A DNA stretch of 9,098 bases, taken from Balneola sp. GTDB lineage: Bacteria > Bacteroidota > Rhodothermia > Balneolales > Balneolaceae. The position numbers were made by a program, and so were the translations under genes. Below, piece after piece: positions 1 through 6,626 of this stretch; position 1 is the stretch's first letter; every line of letters starts with the position of its first letter. Under the pieces are notes generated by a model, which was not told the origin of the DNA, did not search any database, and worked only from the letters and a program-made list of their open reading frames with translations. Where the stretch lies: NCBI GenBank assembly GCA_002730655.1, contig PCAT01000060.1:1-9098 (forward strand), written 5' to 3'.

Positions 1-224
1 ATGCTCAAATTCTCATGAATGAAATGAGTCAAACACTTATCGCTATTTCATCTGGTGCAGTATTCTTTGGGGCTTTGAGTTATATTGGTAATGCTCCAAA
101 TTTTATGGTTAAGTCCATTGCAGAACAAAATGGAGTAGACATGCCTAGCTTTGGTGGATACTTAGTCTGGGCTTCTATGATACTACTCCCAATTTATTTA
201 CTTGTTACCTTTATTTTTATTTAA
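1..224 (+). CDS. Sodium:proton antiporter-like / ArsB-CitM-type ion transporter, C-terminal end (partial)
   Basis: Only the last 73 codons are inside the window; the frame is open from base 3 and stops at 222-224. The residues are strongly hydrophobic, with two membrane segments: one around the [20 protein letters not shown] stretch, and one at the extreme C-terminus ([20 protein letters not shown]). [20 protein letters not shown] segment followed by [10 protein letters not shown] is characteristic, from memory, of the C-terminal transmembrane repeat of the ion-transporter superfamily that includes ArsB, NhaD-like Na+/H+ antiporters and CitM-like carriers. In that family the GNxPNxM turn lies in the second re-entrant loop. 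The likely role is Na+/H+ or anion transport across the inner membrane, but the substrate cannot be read from this fragment. The internal ATG at 15 is not the start. The Omp85-like gene begins 10 bases after the stop, so the two may be co-transcribed. Confidence 0.75.
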   Translation, partial: AQILMNEMSQTLIAISSGAVFFGALSYIGNAPNFMVKSIAEQNGVDMPSFGGYLVWASMILLPIYLLVTFIFI

Positions 225-234
225 ATCTACCAAA

Positions 235-1569
235 ATGTTGTTCCAGAGAACGTATCTGGATACTATTGGTTATAATCAATATAGGTTCAAAGCTTGCTTA
301 AGTTCACGCAAACTTTTGCTAGCTTTACTTTTAATATTTTTTTGGTCTAACCTCATACCTGTTTTTGCCACATTTACGGTAGTTAACAAAATTACTCAAC
401 ATGCTAATTTTGGTCGTTTGGCTGCCCATTTTAACCATATCACATGGCCGGCCAATATATTTTCATTAGAAACGGATTCAATCCTAGTAGATTCAACAGT
501 TACTGGCCTTATTCCTGCTCTGTCTTATAGTACAGAAGTGGGTATAGTAGGAGGTTTAATTTGGAGTAAGTTGTCATACGGAAAAAAACAACCATTCAAG
601 CAAAATATCGCATTAACTGCATTAGCATCTACAAAAGGTTTAGCAGGTTTTGATTTTTTCTTGGATCAGTTTTGCAGCTTCAATTGTGCCGATAGACTAA
701 TTTTGAATCTGGTGTTAAATCGTTTTCTCGAGGATCAGTATTATGGAGTTTACACCAACACGCACCTCAATCTAAACAATAATTCAAGACGTTTCGAATA
801 CCATTCATTTACTATGAAGATCAATCTTGAATATAGAATGAGCGCGAAAAAACTACCTCTAAAAAATGAATCCTTAATCAATACCTTATCTGGATTTCTA
901 AGTGCTGATTTTTATTATAAAACTCCTTGGAGCAATGATTCCGATAAGCTAATCATGCTACAACAGCCCAGCGGGTACAAAGGCGCCCATGGATTTTGGT
1001 TAGGAATAGGTGGGTTAATAGACACTCGTAATAGTGAATTTTATCCTAATCAAGGTTGGTACTCAAAACAACAAATTAAAGGAAGTTTGAAACCGATACT
1101 TAGTGATTTTACTCAATCTGTATTTCTAAGTGATACTAGGTTTTACCATGATTTCAAACTCATTATTCCAATCGTTTTTGCACAAAGGATAAGTTACCAA
1201 TGGAGCAATTCTAACTCGAAAACACCTTACTGGAGTTTTCCTTCACTAGGTGGAGAAGAGTACCTGAGGGGCTATCTAGATAATAGATTTTTAGTGCCTC
1301 AATTTTGGGCTACCAATACCGAATTGAGGACATGGCTACTTAATCTAGATAGCTATGGTGTCAAAATTGGTGGTACCCTATTCCTAGATGCAGGATCATT
1401 TACCAATGAACGAACAATGCTAAGCGGTGATTGGTCTGATAATCTAAAATATACTGCTGGATTAGGCGGACTTGTGACACTATTTTCACCTGATTTTATT
1501 TTACGGGTCGATCTTGGACTTTCTGAGGAAGGCTATGGCATATTTTTCTCTACTGGTATACTTTTTTAA
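235..1569 (+). CDS. Omp85-superfamily (BamA/TamA-like) outer-membrane beta-barrel protein without visible POTRA domains
   Basis: A 444-residue protein whose C-terminal half has the signature of the bacterial surface antigen (D15) barrel. A DTRNSEFYPNQGW motif lies at about residues 263-275 and a GGEEYLRGY motif at about 339-347, the position of the conserved lid-loop (V/L)RG(F/Y). A FLDAGSF strand lies at about 383-389. The end has alternating strands, RVDLGLSEEGYG and a terminal TGILF, with a final Phe as expected for BAM-dependent insertion. The N-terminus has a basic stretch (RFKACLSSRK) then a hydrophobic core at about residues 26-45 ending in PVFA, a plausible signal peptide with an unusually long n-region. 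POTRA domains normally occupy hundreds of residues before the barrel; here only about 40-60 residues separate the signal from barrel-like sequence. A TTG start at 202 would overlap the upstream gene; the ATG at 235 was preferred. Barrel family membership is firm; function (assembly factor, secretion or surface antigen) is not determined. Confidence 0.8.
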   Translation: MLFQRTYLDTIGYNQYRFKACLSSRKLLLALLLIFFWSNLIPVFATFTVVNKITQHANFGRLAAHFNHITWPANIFSLETDSILVDSTVTGLIPALSYSTEVGIVGGLIWSKLSYGKKQPFKQNIALTALASTKGLAGFDFFLDQFCSFNCADRLILNLVLNRFLEDQYYGVYTNTHLNLNNNSRRFEYHSFTMKINLEYRMSAKKLPLKNESLINTLSGFLSADFYYKTPWSNDSDKLIMLQQPSGYKGAHGFWLGIGGLIDTRNSEFYPNQGWYSKQQIKGSLKPILSDFTQSVFLSDTRFYHDFKLIIPIVFAQRISYQWSNSNSKTPYWSFPSLGGEEYLRGYLDNRFLVPQFWATNTELRTWLLNLDSYGVKIGGTLFLDAGSFTNERTMLSGDWSDNLKYTAGLGGLVTLFSPDFILRVDLGLSEEGYGIFFSTGILF

Positions 1570-1604
1570 GCTAAAATTAATGCCAATTGACAATTAAAAT
1601 AGGT

Positions 1605-2450
1605 TTACAGAAACAGCCAAATACCCACTAAACCTACCGCCCAGCAGTAGAAAGAAAAGAGGTAAAATCCACTCTTTTTCAATACGATAATAAGGTATTT
1701 TAGAGCAAAATACCCCGATATTAATGAGCTTAGGAAGCCTATAATCAATACTTGCAACGCATCCCCCTGTATCCCAAGCTCTATCAAATCTAACACTTGT
1801 AAGAGCATCGCTCCCCCGATTACAGGTATAACCATAATAAAAGAAAAATTAGCTGCCGTTTTTCTGTCTACCCCTAACCACAGTGCAATTGTTATGGTTG
1901 CGCCCGAGCGGCTGATTCCAGGTATCATTGCACATGCCTGAGCAAATCCTATAACAAAACTTTTTGCTATTCCAATAGAAGTTGTACTATTTTGAGAAGG
2001 TTCATTAGAGATATCAGACTCTTGTGTTCTATTTTGTACAAATTTAGTCGAAAATAACAAACCACCTGTCACCAATAGCATAATACTCACCAAGAGTGGA
2101 TTTGAAAATATAGCCTCAACCTTATCCCTAAGTGTAAAACCCACAATAAATGCGGGAATCATGCTAATAAGAATCATCCCGAGAAAATGTATATCCTTGT
2201 TTGCTTTTTCCTTGACTGGATTCAATAAAAAACGAAGTCCACTTGCAAGTAAACGCTCTAACTCAGTACGATAGTAATAGATAATGCTTACAAGGGTGCC
2301 GAAATGTACTACCACTTCATAGGTAATCCCTGATTCGACTTCCGAACCCAATAGTATTTTACCAAGTGCTAGGTGACCTGAACTACTTATAGGCAAAAAT
2401 TCGGTAATACCTTGTAAAACTCCTAAAATAAATGCTTCTATTAAATTCAT
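1605..2450 (-). CDS. uppP: Undecaprenyl-diphosphate phosphatase (BacA/UppP family)
   Basis: This integral membrane enzyme dephosphorylates undecaprenyl pyrophosphate to undecaprenyl phosphate, recycling the lipid carrier for peptidoglycan and other surface polymers; its overproduction is known to give bacitracin resistance. The 281-residue length fits the family. The first signature spans residues 10-27 (GVLQGITEFLPISSSGHL), with the (E/Q)xxxE pair as Gln13 and Glu17, the SSSGH loop and His26. The second signature, PGISRSG, is at 177-183 and carries the catalytic Arg181, preceded by the GFAQACAM helix. Several hydrophobic helices follow. The stretch at about 137-160 is polar and Ser/Asn/Thr-rich and is probably a loop. 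The start is an ATG with no Shine-Dalgarno in front. A TTGACC at 2503-2508 on the minus strand could be a -35 element, but no good -10 follows at the right spacing. The gene converges with the Omp85 gene, with 35 bp between the stops. Confidence 0.95.
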   Translation of the reverse strand: MNLIEAFILGVLQGITEFLPISSSGHLALGKILLGSEVESGITYEVVVHFGTLVSIIYYYRTELERLLASGLRFLLNPVKEKANKDIHFLGMILISMIPAFIVGFTLRDKVEAIFSNPLLVSIMLLVTGGLLFSTKFVQNRTQESDISNEPSQNSTTSIGIAKSFVIGFAQACAMIPGISRSGATITIALWLGVDRKTAANFSFIMVIPVIGGAMLLQVLDLIELGIQGDALQVLIIGFLSSLISGYFALKYLIIVLKKSGFYLFSFYCWAVGLVGIWLFL

Positions 2451-2504
2451 TGCTTATGTTTTTAAATACAGAGCATTTGTGTCTAATAAATTCTGACACT
2501 TTGG

Positions 2505-2684
2505 TCAAATCAAATGTAAGGTTTTAACTCCTTCAACATCAATGAATCTCCAACTTTTTGAAGTGACTCCATCCCTTTTCACTTTTATAAAACGTTTACT
2601 GTTTCTTTCTATTCTTACTTTCCAATTATAAATGACTCTAACCACTTCAAATCCATTTAGAATTATGTAAGATTGACTAATATA
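2505..2684 (-). pseudogene. Frameshifted continuation of the HUH/Rep-like gene (open frame without a start)
   Basis: On the minus strand a frame stays open for 59 codons from 2684 to a TGA at 2505-2507. It overlaps the last codons of the gene at 2663-3073 in the -1 frame and runs past that gene's TAA. It has no ATG. Its translation looks protein-like: it includes VIYNWKVRIERN, a basic FIKVKRDGV and a KSWRFIDVEGV segment. Moving from the upstream frame at about codon 126 (QYD) into this frame would give one protein of roughly 187 residues. This may be a single-base frameshift in a decaying gene, a programmed -1 shift, or a base-calling error. A chance open frame is possible in DNA this AT-rich, but 59 codons without a stop is longer than expected. 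A weak GTGTC/GACAC dyad (2479-2483, 2495-2499) lies just beyond the stop. Confidence 0.35.
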
Positions 2685-3073
2685 TCATATTGTATTATTT
2701 CATTATTTACGAATTTACTCATATAGTGTTCTATCCCACTATATTCATTAAAAATATCAAACTTAAATTCACCAAATCCACTCCATGTTTTTTCAATTAA
2801 CTTTCGAAATTCGTTAGTATTTAAACTACACATCACTACACCGTGTAAGTACACATATCCTTCCTTATCTTTGTCAAAATTTATAATGCCATCAATGTTC
2901 GTATTCTTACTTACATTCACATACCATTCTTTTAAATTGCCTCTAGGTATAAGACTTTTTCTATAATCCTCATTAAATTTTAAATGAATTATATAATCGT
3001 ATCCTTGCCTTCCGTTTCTCTTACCATATTGTTCAATTAGTTTAGCATAATCATTTCTTCTAAGTTTATTCAT
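2663..3073 (-). CDS. Small hypothetical protein with degenerate HUH (Rep-like) endonuclease motifs
   Basis: A 136-residue protein I do not recognise by name. The order of its motifs resembles compact rolling-circle replication or Rep-type HUH endonucleases. A beta-strand YIIHLKF at residues 27-33 stands where Reps have FLTLTF. YVYLHGVV at about 73-80 stands where Reps have the metal-binding HxHGxx. Trp97 with GFG at 99-101 matches the common W-x-x-GF segment. HYMSKFV at 116-122 has the YxxK(Y/F) arrangement of the nicking tyrosine and lysine (Tyr117, Lys120). The first His of the HUH pair appears to be Tyr75, so if homologous it may be inactive or diverged. ATG at 3073 was chosen over the GTG at 3082 because AAGGAG (3082-3087) lies 8 bases before it. 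That is a strong Shine-Dalgarno, unlike the neighbouring genes. The 3' end seems frameshifted (see 2505-2684). It could equally be an orphan of unknown fold; the family call is tentative. Confidence 0.55.
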   Translation of the reverse strand: MNKLRRNDYAKLIEQYGKRNGRQGYDYIIHLKFNEDYRKSLIPRGNLKEWYVNVSKNTNIDGIINFDKDKEGYVYLHGVVMCSLNTNEFRKLIEKTWSGFGEFKFDIFNEYSGIEHYMSKFVNNEIIQYDILVNLT

Positions 3074-3131
3074 AATAAACACTCCTTAAATATTAATGAA
3101 TTAATCAAAACTATATGAACCCTTAATTAAG

Positions 3132-3147
3132 TCAAAATCAATTTTGA
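3132..3147. repeat. Perfect 7-bp inverted repeat, possible operator
   Basis: TCAAAAT at 3132-3138 and ATTTTGA at 3141-3147 are exact reverse complements separated by CA. The dyad lies 59 bp upstream of the Rep-like ATG in the inter-gene region, a fitting place for a dimeric regulator to bind. AT-rich DNA produces such dyads by chance fairly often, so the regulatory role is inference. Confidence 0.35.
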
Positions 3148-3218
3148 TATACTGTATAACATCGACATATATTAGCCTATATCTCAATTTAGAATGTAGA
3201 ATCTAAGTGATACATGCC

Positions 3219-3288
3219 TACTCTACCCCCATCACACCAAGTTAAATGGTTCTATTATAATTGTAAACCATTGAAAAGGGTAGAAGTA
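3219..3288. repeat. Nested inverted repeat (two-stem hairpin or cruciform)
   Basis: Outer arms TACTCTACCC (3219-3228) and GGGTAGAAGTA (3278-3288) are reverse complements except for one bulged base. Inside them, AATGGTT (3245-3251) pairs with AACCATT (3266-3272), and the flanking TT/AA at 3242-3243 and 3274-3275 can extend the inner stem past one mismatch. The inner loop contains the palindrome ATTATAAT. The outer arms hold the only G/C runs in this AT-rich stretch. It could be a structured RNA, a protein-binding site, or a hairpin of a Rep-type element; no run of T follows to suggest a terminator. Confidence 0.4.
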
Positions 3289-3428
3289 ACTGAAATTTGA
3301 AATTTAGATTACTTACTTTAGAACATTTATATTTCAATTTCAAAGGAATTTGTTGAACTGAACTACATTTTAAATTAAAAGTGTGTAAAATTATACTTTA
3401 ACTAAAAAAACCTAAAAGAGAATTTCGA

Positions 3429-4430
3429 ATGAGTGAATATGCAGTAGATATGACAGCTTTAAGTGAGAAAATTCAACAAAGTTCATCATTTATCGACGAC
3501 GTACGTACAGAACTAGATAAAGTTGTAATTGGACAAAAGTACATGATAGACCGGTTAATGATCGGACTCTTAACAAACGGGCATGTGCTTCTTGAGGGAG
3601 TGCCAGGACTAGCCAAAACTCTGACTATATCCTCTTTAGCTACCGTAATAGACACTGACTTTCAAAGAATACAGTTTACCCCAGATTTACTTCCAGCTGA
3701 TCTTATAGGGACACTCATATACAATCAGAAAAAAGGCGATTTTTTCGTTAAAAAAGGGCCCATTTTTGCTAATATTATTCTAGCTGATGAGATTAATCGC
3801 TCACCAGCAAAAGTTCAAAGCGCATTGTTAGAGGCGATGCAAGAAAAACAAGTTACAATAGGTGAGGAGAGTTTTAAATTAGAAGAACCCTTTTTGGTAT
3901 TGGCCACTCAAAACCCAGTAGAACAAGAAGGCACCTATCCTCTACCAGAAGCTCAGGTAGATCGTTTCATGCTCAAATTAAAAGTAGACTACCCAAGCCC
4001 ATCTGAAGAACTAGAAATAATGCGTCGAATGGCAAAGACGGGAACCAAACCAAGACTTAATAAAGTAGTAGATCCTGTAACAATTCTCGAAGCCAGAAAA
4101 GTTATCAATGAAATTTATATGGATGAGAAAGTTGAAAAGTACATTGTGGACCTAGTATTTGCTACAAGAAGACCAGCGGAATACGGTATCGCTGAATTAG
4201 AAGATTTAATTAGCTTTGGAGCATCCCCACGAGCAACTATTAATTTAAATCTTGCAGCTAGAGCACAGGCTTTTATGGAACATAGGGCTTATGTTACTCC
4301 TGAAGATGTCAGAACAGTATCATTAGATGTATTTAGGCATCGCCTTATCCCTACTTTTGAAGCAGAGGCAGAAGAACTAGGCGCCGAGGAACTAGTTCAA
4401 AAAGTAATGAACAATATACAGGTACCTTAG
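3429..4430 (+). CDS. MoxR-family AAA+ ATPase
   Basis: A 333-residue cytoplasmic ATPase of the MoxR class, a group thought to act as chaperones that insert metals or remodel partner proteins, usually together with VWA-domain proteins. Walker A is GVPGLAKT (57-64, Lys63, Thr64). Walker B is IILADEIN (116-123, Asp120, Glu121), followed by RSPAKVQSALLEAMQE, typical of MoxR. Sensor 1 is LATQNPVEQEGTYPLPEAQ (158-176), continuing into VDRF, whose Arg179 is in the arginine-finger region. Sensor 2 is in GASPRAT (264-270, Arg268). Length and motifs are complete and it should be active. MoxR genes usually head a run with DUF58 and VWA/TPR genes; here the next gene downstream is rpsA on the opposite strand, so this copy stands alone. 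The ATG start has only a weak AAAGAG upstream. The partner of this ATPase cannot be inferred from the window. Confidence 0.95.
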   Translation: MSEYAVDMTALSEKIQQSSSFIDDVRTELDKVVIGQKYMIDRLMIGLLTNGHVLLEGVPGLAKTLTISSLATVIDTDFQRIQFTPDLLPADLIGTLIYNQKKGDFFVKKGPIFANIILADEINRSPAKVQSALLEAMQEKQVTIGEESFKLEEPFLVLATQNPVEQEGTYPLPEAQVDRFMLKLKVDYPSPSEELEIMRRMAKTGTKPRLNKVVDPVTILEARKVINEIYMDEKVEKYIVDLVFATRRPAEYGIAELEDLISFGASPRATINLNLAARAQAFMEHRAYVTPEDVRTVSLDVFRHRLIPTFEAEAEELGAEELVQKVMNNIQVP

Positions 4431-4584
4431 TTGAAACCTCAGAAATAAGCTAAAAGGTATTATCGGGATGGTGAATATTTTAAGATTCCAAAAATAAAAA
4501 ACCCCTCTGCTTCACGATTATGGCATTTTTAATATCTATACTGTATTGAGTAAAGAATAATACCAAAAACTAGTTGACCTAAAA
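4431..4584. other. Intergenic region between convergent moxR and rpsA, no clear terminator
   Basis: Both genes should terminate in these 154 bp, but no GC-rich hairpin with a T-run is visible for either strand. On the minus strand a weak 5-bp stem, TAGTT/AACTA (4571-4575, 4583-4587), overlaps the rpsA stop and is followed by GTTTTTGG. An 8-bp inverted repeat GGTATTAT (4456-4463) / ATAATACC (4557-4564) brackets most of the interval. Termination may be factor-dependent. Confidence 0.4.
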
Positions 4585-6564
4585 CTACTTTTTACCCTTA
4601 GCTTTTTGAGCTTCTTCTGCTTGCTCTTCCACTTCCATTTTTTCTTTGAGCTTTGCTAAACCAGAAATTTCTCCAAGAGTTGGTGCTCCCGTTTCCACAT
4701 CTACTTTTTTATCGATTTTTTTCTTTGCAGTCTTAGTTTTCTTTTGGTCAGCATCTAATTGGCTTAACTCAATCTTTTTACCTTGTTCATCGAATCGGAA
4801 TATGAAAGCTTCTACCTTATCTCCCTCTTTGAATTCAGCAGTAATCGATTTAGTCATATTTAAAAATGCCTCCGCGCCTTTTTCCAAGGCAACATAAGCA
4901 CCTCGGTCAGTCACTTTAACAACGGATCCTTTCACCTTAGCACCTGGGGTGTATTCTTTAGCGTAAATTTCCCAAGGATTTTGCATTATCTGTTTATGCC
5001 CAAGTGTTATTCTACGATTGTCGAAATCAACCCCTAAGATAACCACTTCAATCTCTTGATCTTTCTTAACTACTTCATTAGGATGTTCAATTTTATCTTC
5101 CCAACTGAGATCAGACACGTGAATTAGACCATCTATTCCTGGCTCTAACTCAACGAATACCCCAAAATTAGTTAAATTTCGGACTGTCCCTTGATGTTTT
5201 GATTCCATAGGAAATCTCTCAAGAATGTCCGCCCATGGATCTATTGTCAATTGTTTCACACCAAGAGAAATTTTCTTTTCGTCTTCGTTGATGTTTAATA
5301 CAATACATTCTACAATGTCATCCTTTTCTACCAATTGAGATGGATGCTTGATGTGTTGCGTCCAAGACATTTCAGATATATGGATTAGGCCTTCAACGCC
5401 TTTTTCCAATTCGATGAAAGCACCATAATCTGCGATTGAAACAACGCGTCCTTGCACTTTCATACCTTCAGGATACTTGGATTGAATTTCTTCCCATGGA
5501 TGAGGCTGTAATTGTTTTAATCCGAGTGATACACGCTTGCTACGCTCATCAAAGTCGATAACAGCTACGTTCAAACGCTGGTCTAACTGAACAATCTCAC
5601 TTGGATTATCTACTCGTCCCCAGGATAGATCTGTAATATGTAATAGACCATCCACACCACCTAAATCTATGAATACACCGAAATCGGTAATATTTTTAAC
5701 AGCTCCTTCGAGTACCTGACCAGACTCAATCGATTCAAGAATTTGCTCACGCTGCTCCTCTAAATCATTTTCAATTAAAGCACGGTGAGAAACAACAACG
5801 TTCTCGGCAACCATATTTAGTTTCACAACCTGAAATTCCATGGTTTTGTTAACGTATGCATCGAAATCTCGTACAGGACGAACATCTATTTGCGAACCAG
5901 GAAGGAAAGCATCTATACCGAATAGATCAACAACCATACCTCCTTTAATACGACGCTTAATAAGTCCTTCCACTACTTCGCCGCTCGCATGAGAAGCTTC
6001 GATTTTTTCCCAAGCTTGGAGTATATCTGCTTTGCGTCTGGATAAAATTAATTGACCGTCTTTATCTTCCACACGATCAAGAAAAACATCTACTTCATCA
6101 CCAGACGCCATATTTTCGAGCTGTTTGTTATTGAACTCGTTAACAGCAATAATACCTTCGGACTTAAAGCCAATATCAATTACAACATATTTGTCGTCGA
6201 TAGAGATGATACGTCCTGTTACAATTTCTTTTTCTTCAATTTCATTGAGAGTATTCTCATACATACCCATGAGTTGGTTGTACTCATCTTCGGTGTATTC
6301 ATCTGATGGCTTTTTTAGTTGATCTAAGGTATATACTTCACCTTCCACGTCCCCACTGAATACATGAGCTAATATGGTCTGTGTTTCACCAGCGAGTGGA
6401 TTCTTCTCTTTAACTGAATCATCTTTAATAGCTTCAGTTACTACATCAACATTCTCATTTGTTTCTTCTTGTGATTTGGTCTCAGAAGTTTTATTGACTT
6501 TTACTACATCCGAAGGAGTTGGTTTTTCAGTTTTATCAACTGATTGTTTGTTGTCTATTGACAT
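4585..6564 (-). CDS. rpsA: 30S ribosomal protein S1
   Basis: S1 binds mRNA on the small ribosomal subunit and helps place the initiation region. The 659-residue protein has six S1 (OB-fold) domains at about residues 112-176, 196-261, 283-351, 368-438, 455-525 and 542-602. Domains 3-5 are the most canonical, each with an FGVFI/YGAFI/FGVFV strand, a GL(L/I)H core and an SLG(L/V)KQL or TLGHKQI end. Domains 1 and 2 are the divergent ribosome-binding type. The first ~100 residues are an acidic, low-complexity extension containing ILAHVFSGDVEGEVY, and the C-terminal ~55 residues are Lys/Glu-rich with a GEISGLAKLKEKM segment; both ends resemble FCB-group S1 proteins. The gene follows cmk by 62 bp on the same strand, the classic cmk-rpsA pairing, and is probably co-transcribed. 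There is no Shine-Dalgarno before the ATG; instead the leader contains two dyads. Confidence 0.97.
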   Translation of the reverse strand: MSIDNKQSVDKTEKPTPSDVVKVNKTSETKSQEETNENVDVVTEAIKDDSVKEKNPLAGETQTILAHVFSGDVEGEVYTLDQLKKPSDEYTEDEYNQLMGMYENTLNEIEEKEIVTGRIISIDDKYVVIDIGFKSEGIIAVNEFNNKQLENMASGDEVDVFLDRVEDKDGQLILSRRKADILQAWEKIEASHASGEVVEGLIKRRIKGGMVVDLFGIDAFLPGSQIDVRPVRDFDAYVNKTMEFQVVKLNMVAENVVVSHRALIENDLEEQREQILESIESGQVLEGAVKNITDFGVFIDLGGVDGLLHITDLSWGRVDNPSEIVQLDQRLNVAVIDFDERSKRVSLGLKQLQPHPWEEIQSKYPEGMKVQGRVVSIADYGAFIELEKGVEGLIHISEMSWTQHIKHPSQLVEKDDIVECIVLNINEDEKKISLGVKQLTIDPWADILERFPMESKHQGTVRNLTNFGVFVELEPGIDGLIHVSDLSWEDKIEHPNEVVKKDQEIEVVILGVDFDNRRITLGHKQIMQNPWEIYAKEYTPGAKVKGSVVKVTDRGAYVALEKGAEAFLNMTKSITAEFKEGDKVEAFIFRFDEQGKKIELSQLDADQKKTKTAKKKIDKKVDVETGAPTLGEISGLAKLKEKMEVEEQAEEAQKAKGKK

Positions 6565-6570
6565 TGAAAT

Positions 6571-6608
6571 GTATGTTAATATTCATACCTCAAAGTCGAC
6601 TTTCGACT
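6571..6608 (-). promoter_or_regulatory. rpsA leader with two tandem stem-loops (possible autoregulatory site)
   Basis: In the 62-bp cmk-rpsA gap, on the transcribed (minus) strand, AGTCGA-AAG-TCGACT (6594-6608) forms a 6-bp stem. Within it lies an exact 12-bp palindrome, AAAGTCGACTTT (6592-6603). Next comes GTATG-8 bases-CATAC (6571-6588), ending 7 bases before the ATG. S1 is known in E. coli to repress its own mRNA through leader hairpins; a similar role here is inference. The T-run needed for a terminator is absent. Confidence 0.35.
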
Positions 6609-6626
6609 CTGGGATAAGGTTATAAT

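Larger units (their letters stand above)
3074..3428. other. AT-rich non-coding region between the Rep-like gene and moxR, with several inverted repeats
   Basis: No convincing gene lies here on either strand. It must hold the promoters of the divergently transcribed Rep-like gene and moxR. Seen in sequence: the Shine-Dalgarno AAGGAG of the Rep-like gene at 3082-3087 (minus strand); a perfect dyad at 3132-3147; a nested inverted repeat at 3219-3288; and a 9-bp inverted repeat TTTGAAATT (3296-3304) / AATTTCAAA (3336-3344) separated by 31 bases. TATACTTTA at 3392-3400 is a candidate -10 or -7 element for moxR but has no good -35 partner. moxR itself has only a weak AAAGAG before its ATG. Confidence 0.6.

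Noticed and set aside
1570..1604. AATTG-A-CAATT between the convergent Omp85 and uppP genes as a bidirectional terminator
   Set aside because: The one-base centre cannot form a hairpin loop, and the arms are too short and AT-rich to support a terminator call.
2479..2508. uppP promoter with TTGACC as -35
   Set aside because: At 17-base spacing the -10 would be TAGACA, a poor match, and no FCB-type TAnnTTTG is present, so it is not listed as a feature.
3291..3344. Repeated GAAATTT units and a 9-bp inverted repeat as a CRISPR-like or iteron array
   Set aside because: Only two direct units and one inverted copy are present, with irregular spacing in very AT-rich DNA; too few for an array or iterons.
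6052..6625. Overlapping plus-strand open frames (84, 65 and 83 codons) opposite rpsA
   Set aside because: They lie antisense to clearly coding S1 sequence, have low-complexity hydrophobic or Ser-rich translations, and no ribosome-binding site; they are shadows of rpsA.
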